Shown piece after piece: positions 1 to 9,478 of a DNA stretch of 64,000 bases. The DNA is taken from assembly GCA_944472155.2 (NCBI GenBank), contig OX235279.1, positions 115,994,110 to 116,058,109 of the forward strand, read 5' to 3'. Under the pieces are notes generated by a model. That model was not told the origin of the DNA. It searched no databases and was given only the letters and a program-made list of their open reading frames with translations. Made by a program: the position numbers and the translations under genes. Each line of letters starts with the position of its first letter. The first letter of the stretch is position 1. The DNA comes from Trichobilharzia szidati. Taxonomy: Eukaryota > Platyhelminthes > Trematoda > Strigeidida > Schistosomatidae.

Positions 1-266
1 TCCACAGAAAAGGAACTACGTTTAACTCAAACAAAGGTTAGTACATATTGAAAGCACCCTGTAAAAAACCTGAAAACAGTTGTCTCATTACGTCGAATCA
101 TTTTCCTGAAGTTGTCAAATTCAATTTATATGACGATACTAATCTTGCCTAAACGTCACAATTACCATAGAAGACAAACATAATGTAGTTTATCATGTAA
201 TTAACAAGAGGAAACTTATTAATATAACCGAAATAGTTAATACTGGTAGTAATGTAATAAGCTCAC

Positions 267-617
267 CAAAATCCAAACCATGTAACCCAATTTCTCTGGC
301 AGACCTTGACGACGCTCCACGAAATGAATTTTCCATGCGCTGATGATCTAAATTCATGCGACCAATCACTGAACGATCTACACGTGATCCATTAAGTGGT
401 GTTTGTTTCATGGGATGACTCTTTGTATCCAACCGGCGATTGTCATTTTGTTTCTTCTCTCGATTACGACTAGCCAGAACTGACGGTGGTGGATTGGCCA
501 AAAACAGAGCACGTTTGATTTCGTACTGAGTCATCAAATCGCGTTTGTATTGCTCTTGTTGTGCAGCTGTAGTGTGTGAGGCGTGCATAGGATGGCGATT
601 ATTGTGATGATTAGTTT
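267..617 (-). CDS. Probable exon of an unidentified minus-strand gene (coiled-coil-like)
   Basis: The acceptor GCTCTTTTTTAATTAAG starts the exon and the donor GATTTTG|GTGAGC ends it. About 117 residues are open. After a His/Asn-rich start comes a charged, probably helical segment with QYKRDLMTQYEIKRALF and later basic RNREKKQNDNRR, then a Ser/Arg-rich end. Leaves in phase 1, so the gene continues off the left edge. The helical segment recalls repeated YRRELxxQI segments of coiled-coil cytoskeletal proteins such as CSPP1, but the match is too weak to name it. Confidence 0.72.
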
Positions 618-894
618 CTTAATTAAAAAAGAGCATTATTTTAGGTCATGATAAACAGTGCATATCAGTTATATACTACATAAAACTGAAAACTGTCACA
701 AGGACGCTGAGGGGAAAAAGAACTTAGTATCACTTCAATAAAATGGAATAAAGAATATTCAAGATTATAACAGTTACGATAACTAACAAATTAATTTTTA
801 CTAGTCAATTCATCAGATGTGAAGGAATAAATATGACAAGGAGCAGGCTTCATTTAGAAAACCACTGAAAACCTGGGAGTACTGAACAGCCGTT

Positions 895-1295
895 TCGTCC
901 ATATTTGAGGCTGTTCATCAATACTCATCCATGGCTGAACGGTTTCTTGCAGGAAAAAGTCAATCGTAGGCCAGCAGAGAAGTATGTTTTCCTCAGAGAT
1001 TAAGAAAGGCGTTTCAAGAGGGTTTCTGCTTCAGAATCACCTTTGAATTTTAGATTAGGCAGAAGCAACTTTTTCAGGAAGGATTGGACTTGTTCAGAAG
1101 TCTTCTTTGATTTTAGATTCTTGTCTATGAACCTAGGTGGAAAACCGTTTTCCATCAAGGTACCTAGGAGATTACGCAGTTCTTCCTTACTGCATACATT
1201 CCGAACCCTCAAGGAAAGAGTGCATATAAGGTTTCTCTTTCTGCTCAGGAGCACGAAGCTTTGGAAATCCACAAATGACAATGATTTCAGGTAAT
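895..1295 (-). mobile_element. Penelope-like element fragment (RT C-terminal linker)
   Basis: The minus-strand frame from 1281 to 1000 carries NGFPPRFIDKNLKSKKTSEQ, and in the next frame piece the TYFSAGLRLTFSCKKPF part seen before the GIY-YIG domain of PLEs. The same stretch, more complete, occurs at 52020-52690 on the + strand. It is broken by a stop near 1000. Confidence 0.7.
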
Positions 1296-1379
1296 TTTCA
1301 CATTTCGAATATCACTTTATTTACACCAAATAAACTTCATACATTTATTCCACTTAATGAATTTGAATAAAACAAGAAT

Positions 1380-2290
1380 AACAGGTTTTGCAGAAAAAAG
1401 TGGTGCCATCATTTATTTCGTTGGCTTCTCATCAGCTGCATTCAGGTCAAAGTCATTATTAAGTATATCTACAGAAATAATTTTAGCATACTTGCAAAGA
1501 GTTTATTTTTAAACAAAAATCAATCAGTATTTGCATACAATAATAATATGTATCATAATAATAATCAGAACTTTATCCCAAACATAGTGATCATACACAA
1601 TGGAAACTTTCGGCATTACGTAATCAGATAAAAGAGAGGATGAAAATATCCAGTCACCAGGGCAAGGAAAGACTGATAACTGCTTCTTTCGGAACTCATA
1701 AATCGGGTTTCAGGCGCTTGATGGAGATGGCTCCTGCAAACACGAGGAGAATTGAATTCTTTTGCCTACTGATAATTTTGAACGTTCATGCGACGTCCAC
1801 CTCACGACCCGTGTCAAGATGCCTGGCGATGGCACTGTTTTAAACATTTGTTCCCTTTAGACACAGGATTTTTGGTACATGTTCAGAAAATCAGGGGTAT
1901 GCCCTTCTTTCTGTTCTTTCTATGTAATTGCTGCCGTGGATACATGTAAATTTGCATATACAACTGGAGTTAACATGAGAAGGACATCTGTCAATTTTTC
2001 ACTGCACCAAAGAGCAAGTTGTTCGATAGACGAGCACAAGCTTAGCTGCAGGATAGGCTCTGGCTAGTGAAGTACGCAATCTTCTGTTGACAATTGCTGT
2101 AATATTTTCCCCTTTATAATCAAGTTGAATGTAGATGGGCTTTTTCTCCACTGTGATTTGTTTAAAATTTGAGCCTTCACATCTTCCATATTTGTTAATG
2201 AATCTTTGAGGGTAACCGTCGCTTTTTAACATCTTTTCGCGAAACATAAATTCTTCCTCTAATTTCTTTATAGAGCATATCCTCCTAGCT
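1380..2290 (-). mobile_element. Penelope-like element: RT end, decayed GIY-YIG, terminal repeat
   Basis: On the - strand 2247-1999 encodes a PLE thumb/linker (GYPQRFINKYG, VEKKPIYIQL, YPAAKLVLVYRT). Downstream, across several frameshifts and stops, pieces of the GIY-YIG domain remain: AIARHLDTG, then FKIISRQKNSILLVFAGAI and SIKRLKP ending VISLSLPW near 1650. The sequence 1380-1640 then resembles, in inverted orientation, 2405-2560, as expected for PLE pseudo-LTRs. The copy is dead. Confidence 0.75.
1390..1439 (-). ncRNA. Hammerhead-like motif (GAAA intact)
   Basis: Minus-strand GCAG-CTGATGA-(9 bases)-GAAA-(about 22 bases)-CTGC. The core strings are right and stem I pairs. Stem II is minimal and stem III imperfect. 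It lies in the terminal repeat of the PLE at 1380-2290, the part of such elements known to carry hammerheads. Confidence 0.35.
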
Positions 2291-2404
2291 GTATAGTATA
2301 GAGTCTTGACTAGTGCTTGCTTAAAGCTATTTGGACTAGCACTATTAAAATGTAGGTAATGTCCTTTCCAAGTAGGCTTTCGATAAATTGACTTCTGATG
2401 ACTA

Positions 2405-2685
2405 CCATCTTCATCTCCATCTGATTACGTAATGTCGAAAGTTTCCATTGTGTATGATCATCACTGTTCGGAATAGTGTTTAATATTATATATACATATA
2501 TATATATATATATATTATTACTGTATGCATACATTGATTGATTGATTATGAGCAATAGTTTGTGCTCGAAACGTCATCAGCTAACATTACTGTATAACAC
2601 TGTGTGATTTATGAAAAATAAATCTTATCCATAATGGAGTTATACTCTATCACAGTGCCCAAGTTTTATACCAATGATTGATTTT
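2405..2685 (+). mobile_element. PLE pseudo-LTR sequence (inverted relative to 1380-1640)
   Basis: Contains GATTACGTAATGTCGAAAG, which is also present on the - strand near 1600-1640, then an AT dinucleotide run (about 2485-2515), then a conserved hairpin block GAGCA...TGCTCGAAACGTC. The block and the tail TTATCCATAATGGAGTTA recur at 4501-4640 and 44101-44205. Confidence 0.6.
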
Positions 2686-2690
2686 TATTT

Positions 2691-2909
2691 AAAACACAAA
2701 AGATTGAGCGAAGAAATATTTACTTTTCAATTAGATCCTCTTCTCTGGCTCTACTCTAATATATATAGCATTTTTACAATACACAAACATATCACCACTT
2801 GTTTGGTAAATTGTTGTGTATTGTAAAAATGCTATATATATTAGAGCAGAGCCAGAGAAGAGGATCTAATTGAAAAGTAAATATTTCTTCGCTCAATCTT
2901 TTGTGTTTT
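2691..2909. repeat. Large inverted repeat, 96-base arms
   Basis: Left arm 2691-2786 and right arm 2814-2909 are near-perfect reverse complements around a 27-base spacer. A single-armed relative is at 61530-61690 (TTGGTAAATTGTTGTGTATTG then AGAGTAGAGTCGGAGATGAGG). The position next to PLE terminal repeats suggests two head-to-head PLE ends. Confidence 0.85.
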
Positions 2910-3018
2910 CCAAATGTCTAAATGGGGATATTTTCTATATTTTATTTAAAAGTCAACTCTGTGCAAGTATGCTAAAATTGTTTCTGTAGATATACTTAAT
3001 AATGACTTTGGCCTGAAA

Positions 3019-3068
3019 GCAGCTGATGAGAAGTCAACGAAGTAAATGGTGGTACCATTTTATTCTGC
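3019..3068 (+). ncRNA. Hammerhead-like motif in PLE terminal repeat
   Basis: CTGATGA at 3023-3029 is flanked by GCAG (3019-3022), which pairs with CTGC (3065-3068). A seven-base-pair stem AAATGGT/ACCATTT sits where stem III belongs. GAAG replaces the required GAAA and stem II is a single pair, so self-cleavage is doubtful. The related sequence at 1390-1439 (-) keeps GAAA. Confidence 0.35.
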
Positions 3069-3820
3069 AAAAACTGTTGTTCTTACTTTATACAAAAATA
3101 AACTATAAGATTTTTATGTTGATGTTCTGAGACTGTTGAGCTTAATTTCATTTTTAGCTCGACATTATCTACGGTAATTCAACACCACCGCAAACTTTGA
3201 TATATTTCATGTCGAGTGTTAATTTACAAAATATACATGATATTAATGTATGTAGTAATGTATCTACACCAATTTTTCGAAAGAATCGATTCCAATCATT
3301 CAGACAATTTAAGTACATGTGAACCAAATACACCGATTATGTAAAACACTGATCAATCATACTAGTTCACGCTGAAAAAATGTGAAACTAGTTTACATTA
3401 GACTCTAAATCGAATGCACCTATTGATTTGTTTCAAGGTCATGTAGAGGACATACTTCATATATGAAATGGTATTTTGGATTGAGCAAAGAATTTCAAAA
3501 AATACGTTGTAATAATATGCATACATAATCATCACTTTTTATACAGCTAACAATGAGAGTGTACAGTACATTCGTGTGAACGGATGCCTATGCTTTCAGT
3601 GATCAATAATACTAATGAAGCAAAAATGTTAATTTTGCAAGTGTGAAAAGTCATGAGTAAATTTGTAAAGACTTCAAGGAGTGCATTAGGAATTGATTCA
3701 TTGACCCACAAGATTTACAACTATTGCTAAAAGTTAAGAATAGATTCACCTACTTAACAGTTGTACACATTAAGCAACACATTGAGTGAATTTAATGGAG
3801 ATACTAATAATAATATTATT

Positions 3821-4006
3821 TTTTACGAGTTGATCACGGACTGATATCAGTTAGAGAACCATTGAAAACCAGGGATTACTGGACAGCTGCTGTTTCATCC
3901 TAGTTTGGGAATCATCGGCAGTACGCACCCACTGGGATTCGAACCCAGGACCTTCCGGTTACAAGGCAAGCTCGTATACCATTCAGTCCGTGATCAACTC
4001 GTAAAA
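3821..4006 (-). mobile_element. tRNA-like SINE bounded by 24-base inverted repeats
   Basis: Read on the - strand it contains a tRNA-like head with A-box-like TGAATGGTATACGAGC and a perfect T-arm TGGGTTCGAATCCCA (B box). The two ends, 3821-3844 and 3983-4006, are exact reverse complements of each other. The body motif (ACCAGGGATTACTGGACAGC) recurs in degraded form near 860-900 and 15140-15170. Confidence 0.65.
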
Positions 4007-4500
4007 CATGACTAATCCTTACAAACCAAACTACAGAAAATAATATTATTATTATTTTTGTATGTGTGTGTGTACATTAAGTTTGTCCGATAAGAATAAA
4101 AATAAGTTAGGGTTATTGTTGTAAAGAGATTTCAAAAATGTGATGAGTAATCAAACTGTGACTAGGGGTGAGTGAAGATTGGTAGGACGGTAGTGGTGAT
4201 GTGTTGTTATTAATGTTAATCAACACATAAAATCAGTTGAATAAGCGTAATACAGTTACGTAACAAGACAAATAGTTTAATGAGTGAATTGTGGTCAGGA
4301 TGTAAGTAGAAATAAAGAGAAATTAGGAATTACGTAAGAGTTCAAATGACTACAAATGTTATAAGGAGTTAGAAAAAAACAATCACACAATCATCAGGTC
4401 AGTAGAAGTCAACACGGTTGTTACCATGATAGTAGAAGTGGTTGGATGATCTTCTTTCGTATACATAACTCTGGAATTTCCAACTGAATGGCTAATCATA

Positions 4501-4640
4501 TCAAGTTGATATGATTATGAACAATGGTTTGTGCTCGAAACGTCATCAGTTAATATTAATGTACAACACTGTGTGATTTATCAAAATAAAATCTTATCCA
4601 TAATGGAGTTATGCTCTACCACAGTGCCCAAATTTATACT
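4501..4640 (+). repeat. Copy of the PLE terminal hairpin block
   Basis: Contains GTGCTCGAAACGTCATCAG followed by ACAACACTGTGTGATTTATC and the TTATCCATAATGGAGTTA tail, as at 2543-2650 and 44101-44205. Confidence 0.65.
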
Positions 4641-4649
4641 TATATCAGT

Positions 4650-5100
4650 GAAAAGACTAGTTGTTTTTCACCATAAGTGCCTGTGTTCTATCCTACATGT
4701 TAAGTGGTATAGTAGGGTGAGCAATATTGAGATTAGGCTTCCGTCGAGTGGTAGGTAAGGAGGGGAAATCAATCGACGATGTTGTGAAGTTGCACCGATT
4801 GAGATAGTTCAGGCATGTGTAGAGTATGCACGCCTAGCCATCACCATCCTCGACAATGGGGAATGTTAGCTGAAATAAGATTGATCAGGTTGGGAAAGAG
4901 CTAGTGGTGTGGTCAAACCAAAACATGGCTTCATCACTCAATGAAATCCACAACGGTTAGATTAAGCCAGCCACGTAGGAAGATGTAGACTTTCTGGTTG
5001 GGGTCGTCAACATGGTAAACACCAATGGCTGGAGACAATTGGTGATATGGCTCGAAATCGTTCTCAATGGCGCGAATGCATCCACTCCTTGTGACTTATA
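4650..5100 (+). mobile_element. Decayed RTE LINE, 3' coding end
   Basis: Fragments of the RTE C-terminal region remain in shifting frames: KWYSRVSNIEIR, GRCRLSGWG, QWLETIGDMARNRSQWRE. They match the better copy at 54774-55502 (-). Several stops; inactive. Confidence 0.75.
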
Positions 5101-5122
5101 ATACCCGATGAAACTATACTGT

Positions 5123-5853
5123 TTGTTTTTTTTATTTTTGATTACAGCTTATTCCACACCATATTTTTTTGGCACAACATAGAACTTGGCACCGAAGTGC
5201 AGCAGTTCGAGTTGCCACGTTCCAAATAGCACACAAAGGTAGACAAGAAAATGAGTGAAGAGAATCAATAGAGTTTTGACAAGTATAAGAGTGAAACAGA
5301 ACGAGTAATGGTGGAAAGGAATATGAAGGTTAAAGAGACTGAATACATCTGCGTAAGCCATTGACAACGATTTTGAGCCATGTCACCTATTGTCTGCAGC
5401 CATTGATTCTTAGAGTCCCGAGGGCCCCAACCCGGAAGTCTGCATCTCCCTACCTGACTCAGTTTAACTGTCAGGGATTTCATGAATTGATGCCATGTTT
5501 TTGTTTGGCCATCACTTACTCTTTTCCAACCTGCACCTATATCAGCTAGTAATGCCCGTCGTGGGAGGCGATGGCTAGGCATGCGCAGCATGTGACCTAG
5601 CCATCTCAATCTATGTAATTTTATAGCCTCTTCGATTGATTTCCCTCTTTGCCCAATAATCTACGTCTAACGTCAACATTACTTACTTTATTATACCACC
5701 GAGTATGGCACAAGTATGGAATTTTTAGCATGTGATATCGGTAGCCCAAATTTTGCAGACCGGCCGTAGATATCAGGTGTGCATCGGCAGGGGATCGAAC
5801 CGCGGACCATGTGCATGATCGGCGAGAGTCATAGCCGCTGTGCCACCTCGATA
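5123..5853 (-). mobile_element. tRNA-derived SINE interrupted by an RTE insertion
   Basis: The head (5853 downward) reads GGTGGCACAGCGGCTATGAC (A box) and CGGTTCGATCCCC (B box), then body GATATCTACGG. The tail, 5123-5169, reads on the - strand ATGGTGTGGAATAAGCTGTAATC plus an A-rich end. The uninterrupted relative at 34291-34498 shows head, body and tail are one unit, so 5178-5705 is an insertion. Confidence 0.8.
5178..5705 (-). mobile_element. 5'-truncated RTE LINE copy with target duplication
   Basis: The minus-strand frame gives [39 protein letters not shown] and TIGDMAQNRCQW, nearly identical to 54774-55502. Both sides carry TGGCACAA (5170-5177 and 5706-5713), an 8-base target-site duplication inside the SINE. 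About 530 bases of the element's 3' end are present. Confidence 0.85.
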
Positions 5854-5857
5854 TTAC

Positions 5858-6015
5858 TATTCTTTTTGCCTTATGCTTCTGTTCGCTGTCTCTATTTTGT
5901 GTTTCTTTTTGCTTTCTTCACTAGATGTGTGCTGAGTGAAGTGTGGCGAATCGAACTGCTGCAGGCCGATGCAAAGTTCTATGTTGAAACCAATCAGTCA
6001 GTCAGTCAGTGGTAG
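5858..6015 (+). mobile_element. RTE LINE 3' end with (CAGT)n tail
   Basis: Contains GAACTGCTGCAGGCCGATGC and AAGTTCTATGTTGAA, as in the other RTE 3' ends, followed by a CAGT repeat (about 5994-6011). Microsatellite tails are typical of RTE elements. Confidence 0.7.
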
Positions 6016-7561
6016 TCAATCTATGTGTGAACCAATTAAAAAATGAACACATCCACAAGCCACATTTAAAGACTAGATATCCTTTATGAACATCAATGGA
6101 CTTGAGCATGTATACGCTTTATTCTAAAAACAACTATGGTTACGGATATCTACTTTCCAAACATCCTGTCCAGTAATGATATTAAACACGTATCGTGAAA
6201 AATAGGCAAAAGGCAAGAGAAATTTATTATACAGGACAAAATAAATCAGTGTGTACTGATACCTATTACAAACCACCATAACTGTGCTATTTTGATTGGA
6301 ACAGAAAGAAAATTTGGCAAATGATGAAGGTGCAGAATGTACGATGTGACCTAGCCGACTATAGGCCTGCCAAACACAACCAATGGAGTAAGATAACCTG
6401 CGGAATAGTCACATACTTAACCAGAACACATCTTTCATAATATCTATAGCCTCGGATGTAACTTTTCCATGAGAAATGTAGAAGTTTGACATAGAGTCCC
6501 AGGTATATTGAGTAAGTTGGTCGATAGAGCATACATAACTATTACCACTTGGATGTGCTACACATGCATGACCACTCAGTAGAAGTAAAACTAAGTTGGA
6601 CGAGTGAGGGGGGTTGGTACACGAATACATCCTATCTGTGGGGAGAAAAGTATACCCATCTATGACCCACATGATTACTAAAACCCATAGTCATGGACTC
6701 TACATGGAAAGGGTCAGAATCGACCGCAAAGGTGTAAATATATTTATGCTTTTCTAATGTCTTGATAAGATATATTGTTTGTCATTTGTCTTATTTATCT
6801 GCAAATTGTGAACGTATTTTATCATTTTATTGTCTTTCGTTATATTCTGTTGAATGTGCAGACATGAGCTAAAACGCTTTAATGACAGTCGATTTGTTAA
6901 TTTTGTCTGGGTATATCGAAATACTATTATACTGTGACTGCAAATATAAAATTTACCAGGTCAATTCTCTTAATTTTAGTTAGTGATAACCAAACCCTTT
7001 TGAACTGCATTCACAAACTTTGCTTCAAATCGGACTAAAGGGATCCGATGTTGTTATGACTTTGTACGTGTCTACATAGTGCTAAAATAATTACTATGAA
7101 AACCTACTGAAGCTCACAGTAAAGTAAAATTAATTTATAAGTCTGCTGCAAGGACTATCGAGATAATTGTGTTCTTACTTTAAAATCTATGGAGCACATC
7201 TCCCGCACGTTAGTACATGGCTGCAACGGTTGAAGTAAGGTTTGTTAGATCCATGAAATGCGTTACCACGAAAAAAACTATTCGTGCGTTTGGAAATGAA
7301 CCATAATTGTTCAGAATGAAATAGATAGGTTAGTATGCAAACTCACTAGCTGAAAGTTGAGACCTTAAGCCGATAAGCCAAGTCCCTGCTAATAAGAGCA
7401 GGACATGTTTCAAATCCGTAACAGTTGAAAAATAGCTAATGTCATGAAGAAACTAAGTTCCCGCAACTAGCGATATGCGGGAAGAAAAAATTAGCATTGA
7501 ATGGACAATACAAACCCATAGTATGATTCAGTGACTGAAAGTATACCGAAAGACCACTCAC
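6016..7561. other. No feature recognised
   Basis: AT-rich sequence with only short chance open frames. No repeat family or splice-bounded exon was identified; it would lie in an intron of the minus-strand gene. Confidence 0.4.
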
Positions 7562-7674
7562 CTGATTGGGTCACTGGCAAATACCTATTAGCAGAAGCAC
7601 AGTTGGCTGGAGTATGAGAATCAGACGAAATTAAAAATCCATCATTTACGTGATTTCTGATAAGACGGTCACCC
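7562..7674 (-). CDS. Probable exon of an unidentified minus-strand gene
   Basis: Very good signals: acceptor TCTTATTCCAG and donor TCAG|GTGAGT. The 113 bases encode GDRLIRNHVNDGF then a polar stretch ending RYLPVTQS. It enters by completing a codon with one base and leaves in phase 1, exactly what the exon at 267-617 needs (G+AA makes Glu). Two matching phase joins in a row make 8440-267 one transcript with fair confidence. Function unknown. Confidence 0.72.
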
Positions 7675-8144
7675 CTGGAATAAGATGGAGCAAATACTAA
7701 CATGTAAGTCTAGCATTAAATAGTGATGAGAATACAAGCTATGATCGAACAGAAAAACTACTGTAGATTCTTATCACTAGCTGAATCTTCAGGAAAGTGT
7801 CTTTGTCAAGATGACTTGGTAATTTTCAGCTGGTCTGAAAATTAATCTATTTGAATGGATCCAAGTATATCACTGAGCTCATTCTCAAGCAAGTGAAACG
7901 GTCAACTGAAATCTAGATTACTTTTATTTAACTAATATTCACCAATTACTGTCGAGTGGTTTTAAATTAGTCTAACCAATAAATAATATGTCAAGAGCAG
8001 ACTGTTTGATCACCTCTTTTTAAGCAAATATGGGCTCAGAAAAATTAAAGGATTAGATAACCAGCAAAAAGCTAATCTGTTAGCGAACCAAATTTTTCCT
8101 TTGAACTGAACAAATCATAATAAAACTAAAAAGAGATACCCTAC

Positions 8145-8440
8145 CTGTGTACAGCATTGCCTGACTGGTGATACATTCGGTGGCTATTCGCCTCACGTGA
8201 CGCTGGGACTGGTGTGGAACATGCCGCTTTGCATCCAGTCCACTTCTTTCGGTCTGAGCACGCATAATCATTAGCAAATGTAATTCGAAGATCTCTATTT
8301 TGCTTGCATGATACTACTCGAATCGTATCAGCTATGCTAGCCTCTGAGTCTGGTCTGAGGTGGCGGCGATCGTGGTGCATGAGGTTCCCGAACAGATATT
8401 GCAAACTACTTAAATGGCAGTCAGTAAGACCCGGAGAGAC
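8145..8440 (-). CDS. Probable exon of an unidentified minus-strand gene
   Basis: The acceptor TTTTCTATTTTAAAG is followed by a 296-base open stretch and the donor CACAG|GTAGGG. It encodes about 98 residues starting VSPGLTDCHLSS, His/Arg-rich in the middle (HHDRRHLRPDSE) and with several Cys later. Phase is 0 in and 2 out. The next exon at 7562-7674 needs exactly two bases, so AG+G makes Arg. The length and open frame in AT-rich DNA argue for real coding. Confidence 0.65.
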
Positions 8441-9149
8441 CTTTAAAATAGAAAAGAGGGGAAATTATATCAGATGTCAACGCATTTGAAAACTATATAA
8501 GTGTTAAACCCACAGTTAAATCGCTAATGGTTTAATAAGCATTCCGTTCGGATAAAAGCAAAGGAAAACAATAGCTTAGTACAAACACAAAAGACAACAC
8601 TATTGTAAGCGAAACAATATGAGACTTATCGAATGCAAACATGATAACTTGTTAGGGTATAACCAAAACCCATTTTGACAAGTTAGTGTCACGTTTCATT
8701 TTGATCCACACGTGGGGATCAATACATGGGAACACTTGAAAATTTGCATGAGGTCATGAAATGCATGCCTTCATCCCATTAGATCCATTCACTTATGATC
8801 ATGACAAAGGCAATATATTATATTTGATAATCCTCAACCATATTAGTAAAAGTGTGTACTCAGGTGACATAATAGTCAAGAGCAGGATTAATTGTTCATG
8901 TGAGTACAGAACCACAATTTGAAATGTGGATAAATTAGAATACTATAACACTCCAGCAGACGGCCTAATTGGACCACTTATATGTGGTATACTTCGGCTC
9001 TTATTTGTTTGCAGGCAAGTTTGAGACTAGAACACATGTAGATCTTTGTGAAAGTGGTGGTTTATTCTCTTTTTTGATCAACGAAGACTCTTGAGTTACA
9101 AAACTTCAAGAAAACTAAGGGGGTGAGCGCGAATATTAGAAGTGTTCCA

Positions 9150-9232
9150 AAATGGAACGCTTCACGATTTTGCGTGTCATCCTTGCGCAGGAGCCATGCT
9201 AATCTCTGTATCGTTCCAATTTTAGTATATGT
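9150..9232 (-). pseudogene. U6 snRNA-like sequence, probably a pseudogene
   Basis: The minus strand reads ATATACTAAAATTGGAACGA, then TACAGAG and ATTAGCATGGCTCCTGCGCA, AGGATGACACGCAAAATCGT, GAAGCGTTCCATTTT. This is U6 snRNA from the region after its 5' hairpin to near its 3' end. The 5' stem-loop is missing, three bases are lost just after ACAGAGA, and the 3' T run is absent. A retroposed copy is the simplest reading. Confidence 0.85.
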
Positions 9233-9478
9233 TTCAAAATGGACTAAGTACTTTCTAAAAATGTGGTAAGTGCAACAATAAAAGTCTTATATACGTATTC
9301 GAGTTACTTCAACGCTGATTGAGATTATCTCTTCATACCTCAAGAGATACTATCTTGAGGTATCACGCTATCTATTTAAACGCCGGCTTCGTTGTCAAGG
9401 TCAAAAGATTACCAAGACACAACAATGAGTATCAGATTTCAGATTTATTGGTTGAGGATAGAAGGCTTGGAGCCTATG

